A program made the position numbers and the translations under genes. A stretch of 64,000 nucleotides of DNA from contig NC_066275.1 in the NCBI RefSeq assembly GCF_905404315.1, forward strand, positions 1 through 64,000. Reading direction: 5' to 3'. Under the pieces are notes generated by a model. It was given only the letters and a program-made list of their open reading frames with translations, made no database searches and was not told where the DNA came from. Shown here in pieces: positions 23,067 to 35,947 of the stretch (within the stretch, counting starts at the first letter, position 1; each line of letters begins with the position of its first letter). The DNA is from Leptidea sinapis. Its lineage: Eukaryota; Arthropoda; Insecta; Lepidoptera; Pieridae.

Positions 23067-26000
23067 CTGAGAAAGATTTTGTAATCATTTTTCTAATCCC
23101 AGATTGCCGCCGCACAAAATTATGATTTCAGCAAAATGCATATTGAACCCGAGGTTCTCGAGGTTGCAGAGAACGATTTGGTAATTATTTTTCGAATCTA
23201 AGATGGCCGCCGCGAAAAATTATAATTTTATCAATATGGATATCGTGTCCGAGGTTCTCGAAGGTGCAGAGAAGAATTCTGAGACCATTTTAGAAATCCA
23301 AGAGGGCTGCCGCAAACCATTATGTTTTCAGCAATATGGATATCGTGTCCGAGGTTCTCGAGGGTGCAGAAAACAATTTTGGGATCATTTTTAAATCCGA
23401 GATGCCCCCGCTCAAAATTATGATAACTAGATTATGGGTATCGTGTCCTAGGTTCTCGAGGGTGCAGAGAACGATTTTGTGATCAGTGTTCAAATCCAAG
23501 ATGGCCGCCGCTCAAAAGTATGATAACTACAGTATGGGTATCGTGTCCTAGAATCTCGAGGGTGCTGAGAACGATTTTGTAATCATTTTTCTAATCCAAG
23601 ATGGCCGCCGCACAAAATTATTATTTCAGCAATATGGATATCATACCCGAGGTTCTCGAGGGTGCAGAGAACGATAAGGTGATTATTTTTCAAATCCAAT
23701 ATGGCCGCCGCACAAAATTATGATTTTAGCAATATGGATATCGTGTCCGAGGTTCTCGAGTGTGCAGATTCTGCGATCATTTTAGAAATCCAAGAGGGCT
23801 GCCGCAAACGATTATGTTTTCAGCAATATGGATATCGTGTCCGAGGTTCTCCAGGGTGCAGAAAAAAATTTAGGATCATTTTTAAATCCGAGATGGCCGC
23901 CGCTCAAAAGTATGATAACTAGATTATGGGTATCGTATCCTAGGTTCTCGAGGGTGCAGAGAACGATTTTGTGATCAGTTTTCAAATCCAAGATGGCCGC
24001 AGCACAAAAGTATGATAACTACATTATGGGTATCGTATCCGAGGTTCTCGAGGGTGCTGAGAACGATTATGTTATCATTTTTCTAATCCAAGATGGCCGC
24101 CGCACAAAATTATGTTTTCAGCAATATGGATATCGTACCCGAGGTTCTCGAGGGTGCAGAGATCGATTTGGTGATTATTTTTTAAATCCAAGATGGCCGC
24201 CGCACAAAATTATGATTTTAGCAATACGGGTATCGTATCCGAGGGTGCAGAAAACAATTTTGGGATCATTTTTAAATCCGAGATTGCATCGGCTCAAAAT
24301 TATGATAACTACATTATGGGTATCGGATCCGAGGTTCTCAAGGAAGCAGAGAACAATTCTGCGATCGTTTCAGAAATCCAAGAGGGCTGCCACAAACCAT
24401 TATATTTTCAGGAATATGGATATCGTGGCCGAGGTTCTCGAGGGTGCAGAAACAAATTTTGGGATCATTTTTATATCCGAGATGGCCGCCGCTCAAAAGT
24501 ATGATAACTACATTATGGGTATCGTATCCGAGTTTTTCGAGGGTGCTGAGAATGATTTTGTGATCATTTTTCAAATCCAAGAGGGCCACCGTGCAAGATT
24601 ATGATCACAAAAATATAGGTATCGTATCCAAGGTGCTCGAGGGTGCTGAGAACGATTTTGTAATCATTTTTCTAATCCAAGATTGCCGCCGCACAAAATT
24701 ATGATTTCAGCAATATGGATATCGAACCCGAGATTCTCGAGGGTGCAGAGAACGATTTGGTGATTATTTTTCAAATCTAAGATGGCCGCCGCACAAAATT
24801 ATGTTTTCAGCAATATGGATATCGTGTCCTAGGTTCTTGAGGGTGCAGAAAACAATTTTGGGATAATTTTAAAATCCGAGATGGCCGCTGCTCAAAATAA
24901 TGACTACATTATGGGTATCGTATCCGAGTTTTTCGAGAGTAAACAGAACGATTTTGTGATCATTTTTGAAATCTAAGATGGCTGCCGCTCAAAATTATGA
25001 TTTCAGCAATATGGATATCGTACCCGAGGTTCTCGAGTGTGCAGAGAACTATTTGGTGATTATTTTTCAAATCCACGATGGCCGCCGCACAAAATTATGT
25101 TTTTAGCAATATGGATACCGTGTCCGAGGTTCTCGAGGGTGCAGAGAACAATTCTGCGATCACTTTAGAAATCCAAGAGGGCTGCCGCAAACCATTATGT
25201 TTTCAGCAATATGGACATCGTGTCCGAGGTTCTCGAGGGTGCAGAAAACAATTTTGGGATCATTTTTAAATCCGAGATGGCCGCCGCTCAAAAGTATGAT
25301 AACTACATTATGGGTATCGTATCCGAGTTTTTCGAGAGTGCACAGAACGATTTTGTGATCATTTTTGAAATCCAAGATGGCTGCCGCTCAAAATAATGAT
25401 TTCAGCAATATGGATATCGTACCCGAGGTTCTCGAGGGTGCAGAAAACAATTTTGGGATCATTTATAAATCCGAGATGTTCGCCGTTCAGAAGTATGATA
25501 ACTAGATAATGGGTATCGTATCCTAGGTTCTCGAGGGTGCTGAGAACGACTTTGTAATCATTTTTCTAATCCAAGATGGACGCCCAAAAAATTATGATTT
25601 CAGCAATATGGATATCGTACCCGAGGTTCTCGAGGGTGCAGAGAACGATTTTGTGATAATTTTTCAAATCCAAGATGGCCGCCGCACAAAATTATGTTTT
25701 CAGCAATATGAATATCATGTCCGAGGTTCTCGGGGGTGCAGAAAAAATTTTGGGATCATTTTTAAATCCGAGATGCCCCCGCTCAAAAGTATGATAACTA
25801 CATTATGGGTATCGTATCCGAGGTTCTCGAGGGTGCAGAAAACAATTTTGGGATCATTTTTAAATCCGAGATGCCCCCGCTCAAAAGTATGATAACTGGA
25901 TTATGGTTATCGTATCCTAGGTTCTCGAGGGTGCAGAGAATGATTTTGTGATCAGTTTTCAAATCCAAGAAGACTGCCGCTCAAAAGTATGATAACTACA

Positions 26001-29000
26001 TTATGGGTACCGTATCCGAGGTACTCGAGGGTGAGAACGATTTTGTGATCATTTTTAAATCCAAGATGGCTGCCGCTCAAAATTATGATAACTACATTAT
26101 GGGTATCGTATCCGAGGTACTCGAGGGTGCTGAGAACGATTTTGTGATCAGTTTTCAAATCCAAGAGGGCCGCCGTGCAAGATTATGATCGTAAAAATAT
26201 GGGTATCGTATCCGAGGTTCTTGAGAGTGCAGAGAACGATTTTGTGATCAGTTTTCAAATCCAAGATGGCTGCCTCTCGAAAATATGATAACTACATTAT
26301 GGGTATCGTATCCGAGGTTCTCGAGGGTACAGAACATTCTGCGACCATTTTAGAAATCCAAGAGGGCTGCCGCAAACCATTAAGTTTTGAGCAATATGGA
26401 TATCGTGTCCGAGGTCCTCGAGGGTGCAAAAAACAATTTTGGGATCATTTTTAAATCCGAGATGCCCCCGCTCAAAAGTATGATAACTAGATTACGGGTA
26501 TCGTATCCTAGGTTCTCGAGGGTGCAGAGAACGATTTTGTGATCAGTTTTAAATCCAAGATGGCTTCCACTCAAAAGTATGATAACTTCATTATGGGTAT
26601 CGTATCCGAGGTTCTCGAGGGTACTGAGAAAGATTTTGTAATCATTTTTCGAATCTAAGATGGCCGCCGCGAAAAATTATAATTTTAGCAATATGGATAT
26701 CGTGTCCGAGGTTCTCGAGGGTGCAGAGAAGAATTCTGCAACCATTTTAGAAATCCAAGAGGGCTGCCGCAAACCATTATGTTTTCAGCAATGTGGATAT
26801 CGTGTCCGAGGTTCTCGAGGGTGCAGAAAACAATTTTGGGATCATTTTTAAATCCGAGATGGCCGCCGCTCAAAATAATGATAACTACATTATGGGTATC
26901 GTATCAGAGGTTCTCGAGGTTGCAGCGAATGATTTTGTGTTCATTTTTCAAATCCAAGATGGCCGCCGCTCAAAATTATGATAACTACATTATGGGTATC
27001 GTATCCGAGGAACACGAGGGTGCTGAGAACGATTTTGTGATCATTTTTCAAATCCAAGAGGGCCGCCGTGCAAGATTATGATAACAAAAATATGGGTATC
27101 GTATCCGAGGTTCTTGAGAGTGCAGAGAACGATTTTGTGATCATTTTTCAAATCCAAGATGGCCGCCGCTCAATAGTATGATAACTACATTATGGATATC
27201 GTATCCGAGGTTCTCAAGGGTGCTGAGAACGATTTTGTGATCATTTTTCTAATACAAGATGGCCGCCGCACAAAATTATGTTTTCAGCAATATGGATATC
27301 GTATCCGAGGTTCTCGAGGGTGCAGAAAACAATTTTGGGATCATTTTTAAATCCGAGATGCCCCCGCTCAAAAGTATGATAACTGGATTATGGTTATCGT
27401 ATCCTAGGTTCTCGAGGGTGCAGAGAATGATTTTGTGATCAGTTTTCAAATCCAAGAAGACTGCCGCTCAAAAGTATGATAACTACATTATGGGTATCGT
27501 ATCCGAGGTTCTCGAGGGTGCAGAGAAGAATTCTGCGACCATTTTAGAAATCCAAGAGAGCTGCCGCAAACCATTATGTTTTGAGCAATATGGATATGAT
27601 ATTGAACAATATGTCCGAAGTTCTCGAGGGTGCAGAAAACAATTTTGGGATCATTTTTAAATCCGAGATGGCCGCCGCTCAAAATTATGATGACAACATT
27701 ATGGGTATCGTATTCGAGGTTCTCGAGGGTGCAGAGAACGACTTTGTGATAATATTTTAAATCCAAGATGGCTGCTGCTCAAAATTATGATAACTACATT
27801 ATGGGTACCATATCCGAGGTACTCGAGGGTGAGAACGATTTTGTGATCATTTTTAAATCCAAGATGGCTGCCGCTCAAAATTATGATAGCTACATTATGG
27901 GTATCGTATCCGAGGTACTCGAGGGTGCTGAGAACGATTTTGTGATCAGTTTTCAAATCCAAGAGGGCTGCCGTGCAAGATTATGATCGTAAAAATATGG
28001 GTATCGTATCCGAGGTTCTTGAGAGTGCAGAGAACGATTTTGTAATCAGTTTTCAAATCCAAGATGGCTGCCGCTCGAAAATATGATAACTACATTATGG
28101 GTATCGTATCCGAGGTTCTCGAGGGTACAGAACATTCTGCGACCATTTTAGAAATCCAAGAGGGCTGCCGCAAACCATTAAGTTTTGAGCAATATGGATA
28201 TCGTGTCCGAGGTCCTCGAGGGTGCAAAAAACAATTTTGGGATCATTTTTAAATCCGAGATGCCCCCGCTCAAAAGTATGATAACTAGATTATGCGTATC
28301 GTATCTTAGGTTCTCGAGGGTGCAGAGAACGATTTTGTGATCAGTTTTAAATCCAAGATGGCTTCCACTCAAAAGTATGATAACTTCATTATGGGTATCG
28401 TATCCGAGGTTCTCGAGGGTTCTGAGAATGATTTTGTAATCATTTTTCTAATCCCAGATTGCCGCCGCACAAAATTATGATTTCAGCAAAATGCATATTG
28501 AACCCGAGGTTCTCGAGGTTGCAGAGAACGATTTGGTAATTATTTTTCGAATCTAAGATGGCCGCCGCGAAAAATTATAATTTTATCAATATGGATATCG
28601 TGTCCGAGGTTCTCGAAGGTGCAGAGAAGAATTCTGAGACCATTTTAGAAATCCAAGAGGGCTGCCGCAAACCATTATGTTTTCAGCAATATGGATATCG
28701 TATCAGAGGTTCTCGAGGTTGCAGCGAATGATTTTGTGTTCATTTTTCAAATCCAAGATGGCCGCCGCTCAAAATTATGATAACTACATTATGGGTATCG
28801 TATCCGAGGAACACGAGGGTGCTGAGAACGATTTTGTGATCATTTTTCAAATCCAAGAGGGCCGCCGTGCAAGATTATGATAACAAAAATATGGGTATCG
28901 TATCCGAGGTTCTTGAGAGTGCAGAGAACGATTTTGTGATCATTTTTCAAATCCAAGATGGCCGCCGCTCAATAGTATGATAACTACATTATGGATATCG

Positions 29001-32000
29001 TATCCGAGGTTCTCAAGGGTGCTGAGAACGATTTTGTGATCATTTTTCTAATACAAGATGGCCGCCGCACAAAATTATGTTTTCAGCAATATGGATATCG
29101 TATCCGAGGTTCTCGAGGGTGCAGAAAACAATTTTGGGATCATTTTTAAATCCGAGATGCCCCCGCTCAAAAGTATGATAACTGGATTATGGTTATCGTA
29201 TCCTAGGTTCTCGAGGGTGCAGAGAATGATTTTGTGATCAGTTTTCAAATCCAAGAAGACTGCCGCTCAAAAGTATGATAACTACATTATGGGTATCGTA
29301 TCCGAGGTTCTCGAGGGTGCAGAGAAGAATTCTGCGACCATTTTAGAAATCCAAGAGAGCTGCCGCAAACCATTATGTTTTGAGCAATATGGATATGATA
29401 TTGAACAATATGTCCGAAGTTCTCGAGGGTGCAGAAAACAATTTTGGGATCATTTTTAAATCCGAGATGGCCGCCGCTCAAAATTATGATAACTAGATTA
29501 TGGGTATCGTATCCGAGGTTCTCGAGGGTGCAGAGAACGATTTTGTGATCATTTTTAAATCCAAGATGGCTGCTGCTCAAAATTATGATAACTACATTAT
29601 GGGTACCATATCCGAGGTACTCGAGGGTGAGAACGATTTTGTGATCATTTTTAAATCCAAGATGGCTGCCGCTCAAAATTATGATAGCTACATTATGGGT
29701 ATCGTATCCGAGGTACTCGAGGGTGCTGAGAACGATTTTGTGATCAGTTTTCAAATCCAAGAGGGCTGCCGTGCAAGATTATGATCGTAAAAATATGGGT
29801 ATCGTATCCGAGGTTCTTGAGAGTGCAGAGAACGATTTTGTAATCAGTTTTCAAATCCAAGATGGCTGCCGCTCGAAAATATGATAACTACATTATGGGT
29901 ATCGTATCCGAGGTTCTCGAGGGTACAGAACATTCTGCGACCATTTTAGAAATCCAAGAGGGCTGCCGCAAACCATTAAGTTTTGAGCAATATGGATATC
30001 GTGTCCGAGGTCCTCGAGGGTGCAAAAAACAATTTTGGGATCATTTTTAAATCCGAGATGCCCCCGCTCAAAAGTATGATAACTAGATTATGCGTATCGT
30101 ATCTTAGGTTCTCGAGGGTGCAGAGAACGATTTTGTGATCAGTTTTAAATCCAAGATGGCTTCCACTCAAAAGTATGATAACTTCATTATGGGTATCGTA
30201 TCCGAGGTTCTCGAGGGTTCTGAGAATGATTTTGTAATCATTTTTCTAATCCCAGATTGCCGCCGCACAAAATTATGATTTCAGCAAAATGCATATTGAA
30301 CCCGAGGTTCTCGAGGTTGCAGAGAACGATTTGGTAATTATTTTTCGAATCTAAGATGGCCGCCGCGAAAAATTATAATTTTATCAATATGGATATCGTG
30401 TCCGAGGTTCTCGAAGGTGCAGAGAAGAATTCTGAGACCATTTTAGAAATCCAAGAGGGCTGCCGCAAACCATTATGTTTTCAGCAATATGGATATCGTG
30501 TCCGAGGTTCTCGAGGGTGCAGAAAACAATTTTGGGATCATTTTTAAATCCGAGATGCCCCCGCTCAAAATTATGATAACTAGATTATGGGTATCGTGTC
30601 CTAGGTTCTCGAGGGTGCAGAGAACGATTTTGTGATCAGTGTTCAAATCCAAGATGGCCGCCGCTCAAAAGTATGATAACTACAGTATGGGTATCGTGTC
30701 CTAGAATCTCGAGGGTGCTGAGAACGATTTTGTAATCATTTTTCTAATCCAAGATGGCCGCCGCACAAAATTATTATTTCAGCAATATGGATATCGTACC
30801 CGAGGTTCTCGAGGGTGCAGAGAACGATAAGGTGATTATTTTTCAAATCCAATATGGCCGCCGCACAAAATTATGATTTTAGCAATATGGATATCGTGTC
30901 CGAGGTTCTCGAGTGTGCAGATTCTGCGATCATTTTAGAAATCCAAGAGGGCTGCCGCAAACGATTATGTTTTCAGCAATATGGATATCGTGTCCGAGGT
31001 TCTCCAGGGTGCAGAAAAAAATTTAGGATCATTTTTAAATCCGAGATGGCCGCCGCTCAAAAGTATGATAACTAGATTATGGGTATCGTATCCTAGGTTC
31101 TCGAGGGTGCAGAGAACGATTTTGTGATCAGTTTTCAAATCCAAGATGGCCGCAGCACAAAAGTATGATAACTACATTATGGGTATCGTATCCGAGGTTC
31201 TCGAGGGTGCTGAGAACGATTATGTTATCATTTTTCTAATCCAAGATGGCCGCCGCACAAAATTATGTTTTCAGCAATATGGATATCGTACCCGAGGTTC
31301 TCGAGGGTGCAGAGATCGATTTGGTGATTATTTTTCAAATCCAAGATGGCCGCCGCACAAAATTATGATTTTAGCAATACGGGTATCGTATCCGAGGGTG
31401 CAGAAAACAATTTTGGGATCATTTTTAAATCCGAGATTGCATCGGCTCAAAATTATGATAACTACATTATGGGTATCGGATCCGAGGTTCTCAAGGAAGC
31501 AGAGAACAATTCTGCGATCGTTTCAGAAATCCAAGAGGGCTGCCACAAACCATTATATTTTCAGGAATATGGATATCGTGGCCGAGGTTCTCGAGGGTGC
31601 AGAAACAAATTTTGGGATCATTTTTATATCCGAGATGGCCGCCGCTCAAAAGTATGATAACTACATTATGGGTATCGTATCCGAGTTTTTCGAGGGTGCT
31701 GAGAATGATTTTGTGATCATTTTTCAAATCCAAGAGGGCCTCCGTGCAAGATTATGATCACAAAAATATAGGTATCGTATCCAAGGTGCTCGAGGGTGCT
31801 GAGAACGATTTTGTAATCATTTTTCTAATCCAAGATTGCCGCCGCACAAAATTATGATTTCAGCAATATGGATATCGAACCCGAGATTCTCGAGGGTGCA
31901 GAGAACGATTTGGTGATTATTTTTCAAATCTAAGATGGCCGCCGCACAAAATTATGTTTTCAGCAATATGGATATCGTGTCCTAGGTTCTTGAGGGTGCA

Positions 32001-32900
32001 GAAAACAATTTTGGGATAATTTTAAAATCCGAGATGGCCGCTGCTCAAAATAATGACTACATTATGGGTATCGTATCCGAGTTTTTCGAGAGTAAACAGA
32101 ACGATTTTGTGATCATTTTTGAAATCTAAGATGGCTGCCGCTCAAAATTATGATTTCAGCAATATGGATATCGTACCCGAGGTTCTCGAGTGTGCAGAGA
32201 ACTATTTGGTGATTATTTTTCAAATCCACGATGGCCGCCGCACAAAATTATGTTTTTAGCAATATGGATACCGTGTCCGAGGTTCTCGAGGGTGCAGAGA
32301 ACAATTCTGCGATCACTTTAGAAATCCAAGAGGGCTGCCGCAAACCATTATGTTTTCAGCAATATGGACATCGTGTCCGAGGTTCTCGAGGGTGCAGAAA
32401 ACAATTTTGGGATCATTTTTAAATCCGAGATGGCCGCCGCTCAAAAGTATGATAACTACATTATGGGTATCGTATCCGAGTTTTTCGAGAGTGCACAGAA
32501 CGATTTTGTGATCATTTTTGAAATCCAAGATGGCTGCCGCTCAAAATAATGATTTCAGCAATATGGATATCGTACCCGAGGTTCTCGAGGGTGCAGAAAA
32601 CAATTTTGGGATCATTTATAAATCCGAGATGTTCGCCGTTCAGAAGTATGATAACTAGATAATGGGTATCGTATCCTAGGTTCTCGAGGGTGCTGAGAAC
32701 GACTTTGTAATCATTTTTCTAATCCAAGATGGACGCCCAAAAAAATTATGATTTCAGCAATATGGATATCGTACCCGAGGTTCTCGAGGGTGCAGAGAAC
32801 GATTTTGTGATAATTTTTCAAATCCAAGATGGCCGCCGCACAAAATTATGTTTTCAGCAATATGAATATCATGTCCGAGGTTCTCGGGGGTGCAGAAAAC
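21542..32900. repeat. satellite segmental duplication, 7153-bp offset
   Basis: About 21542-25740 recurs as 28695-32893. The left junction near 28694 joins a class-D/B head to the TATCAGAGG variant inside a monomer. The copies differ by only a few bases. Confidence 0.85.
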
Positions 32901-35900
32901 AATTTTGGGATCATTTTTAAATCTGTGATGGCCGCCGCTCAAAATTATGATAACTGCATTATGGGTATCGTATCAGAGGTTCTCGAGGTTGCAGAGAACG
33001 ATTTTGTGATCATTTTTCCATTCATGGTGGCCGTCGCTCAAAAGTATGATAACTAGATTATGGGTATCGTATCCTAGGTTCTCGAGGGTGCAGAGAAGAA
33101 TTCTGCGACCATTTTAGAAATCCAAGAGGGCTGCCGCAAACCATTATGTTTTGAGCAATATGGATATGATATTGAACAATATGTCCGAGGTTCTCGAGGG
33201 TGCAGAAAACAATTTTGGGATCATTTTTAAATCCGAGATGGCCGCCGCTCAAAATTATGATAACTACATTATGGGTATCGTATCAGAGGTTCTCGAGGTT
33301 GCAGAGAATGGTTTTGTGATCATTTTTCATATCCAAGATGGCCGCCGCTCAATAGTATAATAACTAGATTATGGGTATCGTATCCGAGGTTCTCGAGGGT
33401 GCAGAGAACGATTTTGTGATCATTTTTAAATCCAAGATGGCTGCCGCTCAAAATTATGATAACTACATTATGGGTATCGTATCCGAGGTTCTTGAGAGTG
33501 CAGAGAACGACTTTGTGATCATTTTTCAAATCTAAGATGGCCGCCGCTCAATAGTATGATAACTACATTATGGATATCGTATCCGAGGTTCTCAAGGGTG
33601 CTGAGAACGATTTTGTGATCATTTTTCTAATCCAAGATGGCCGCCGCACAAAATTATGTTTTCAGCAATATGGATATCGTATCCGAGGTTCTCGAGGGTG
33701 CAGAAAAAATTTTGGGATCATTTTTAAATCCGAGATGCCCCCGCTCAAAAGTATGATAACTACATTATGGGTATCGTATCCGAGGTTCTCGAGGGTGCAG
33801 AGAACGATTTTGTGATCATTTTTCAAATCCAAGACGGCCGCCGCACAAAATTATGATTTCAGCAATATGGATATCGTGTCCGAGATTCTCGAGGGTTCAC
33901 AGAACGATTTTGTGATCATATTTCAAATCCAAGATGGCCGCCGTGCAAGATTATGATCACAAAAATATGGGTTTCGTATCCGAGGTTCTCGAGGGTGCAG
34001 AAAACAATTTTGGGAAAATTTTTAAATCCAAGATGGCCGCCGCTCAAAATTATGATAACTACATTATGGATATCGTATCCGAGGTACTCGAGGGTGCTGA
34101 GAACGCTTTTGTGATCATTTTTCAAATTCAAGAGGGCCGCCGTGCAAGATTATGATCACAAAAATATGGGTATCGTATCCGAGGTTCTTGAGAGTGCAGA
34201 GAACGATTTTGTGATCATTTTTCAAATCTAAGATGGCCGCCGCTCAATAGTAAGATAACTACATTATGGATATCGTATCCGAGGTTCTCAAGGGTGCTGA
34301 GTACGATTTTGTGATCATTTTTCTAATCCAAGATGGCCGCCGCACAAAATTATGTTTTCAGCAATATGGATATCGTATCCGAGGTTCTCGAGGGTGCAGA
34401 AAAAATTTTGGGATCATTTTTAAATCCGAGATGCCCCCGCTCAAAAGTATGATAACTACATTATGGGTATCGTATCCGAGGTTCTCAAGGGTGCAGAGAA
34501 CGATTTTGTGATCATTTTTCAAATCCAAGACGGCCGCCGCACAAAATTATGATTTCAGCAATATGGATATCGTGTCCGAGATTCTCGAGGGTTCACAGAA
34601 CGATTAAGTGATCATTTTTCAAATCCAAGATGGCCGCCGCACCAAATTATGATTTCAGCAATATGGATATCGTGTCCGAGATTCTCGAGGGTGCAGAGAA
34701 CGAATTGGTGATCATTTTTCAAATCCAAGATAGCCGCCGCATAAAATTATGATTTTAGCAATATGGATATCGTGTCCGAGGTTCTCGAGGGTGCAGAGAA
34801 AAATTCTGTGATCATTTTTAAATCCGAAATGCCCCCGCTCAAAAGTATGATAACTACATTATGGGTATCGTGTCCGAGATTCTCGAGGGTTCACAGAACG
34901 ATTTTGTGATCATTTTTCAAATCCAAGATGGCCGCCGTGCAAGATTATGATCACAAAAATATGGGTATCGTATCCGAGGTTCTCGAGGGTGCAGAAAACA
35001 ATTTTGGGATCATTTTTAAATCCAAGATGGCCGCCGCTCAAAATTATGATAACTACATTATGGATATCGTATCCGAGGTACTCGAGGGTGCTGAGAACGC
35101 TTTTGTGATCATTTTTCAAATTCAAGAGGGCCGCCGTGCAAGATTATGATCACAAAAATATGGGTATCGTATTCGAGGTTCTTGAGAGTGCAGGGAACGA
35201 TTTTGTGATCATTTTTCAAATCTAAGATGGCCGCCGCTCAATAGTATGATTTCAGCAATATGGATATCGTATCCGAGGTTCTCGAGGGTGCAGAAAAAAT
35301 TTTGGGATCATTTTTAAATCCGAGATGCCCCCGCTCAAAAGTATGATAACTACATTATGGGTATCGTATCCGAGGTTCTCGAGGATGCAGAGAACGATTT
35401 TGTGATCATTTTTCAAATCCAAGACGGCCGCCGCACCAAATTATGATTTCAGCAATATGGATATCGTATCCGAGGTTCTCAAGGGTGCTGAGTACGATTT
35501 TGTGATCATTTTTCTAATCCAAGATGGCCGCCGCACAAAATTATGTTTTCAGCAATATGGATATCGTATCCGAGGTTCTCGAGGGTGCAGAAAAAATTTT
35601 GGGATCATTTTTAAATCCGAGATGCCCCCGCTCAAAAGTATGATAACTACATTATGGGTATCGTATCCGAGGTTCTCGAGGGTGCAGAGAACGATTTTGT
35701 GATCATTTTTCAAATCCAAGACGGCCGCCGCACCAAATTATGATTTCAGCAATATGGATATCGTGTCCGAGATTCTCGAGGGTTCACAGAACGATTAAGT
35801 GATCATTTTTCAAATCCAAGATGGCCGCCGCACCAAATTATGATTTCAGCAATATGGATATCGTGTCCGAGATTCTCGAGGGTGCAGAGAACGATTTGGT

Positions 35901-35947
35901 GATCATTTTTCAAATCCAAGATGGCCGCCGCATAAAATTATGATTTT

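Noticed and set aside
23993..24604. 203-codon open frame in the satellite, with a near-identical copy at 31146-31757
   Set aside because: It is satellite sequence read through about six monomers. The frame rotates every unit because the period is 100, neighbouring units have stops, and there is no gene context.
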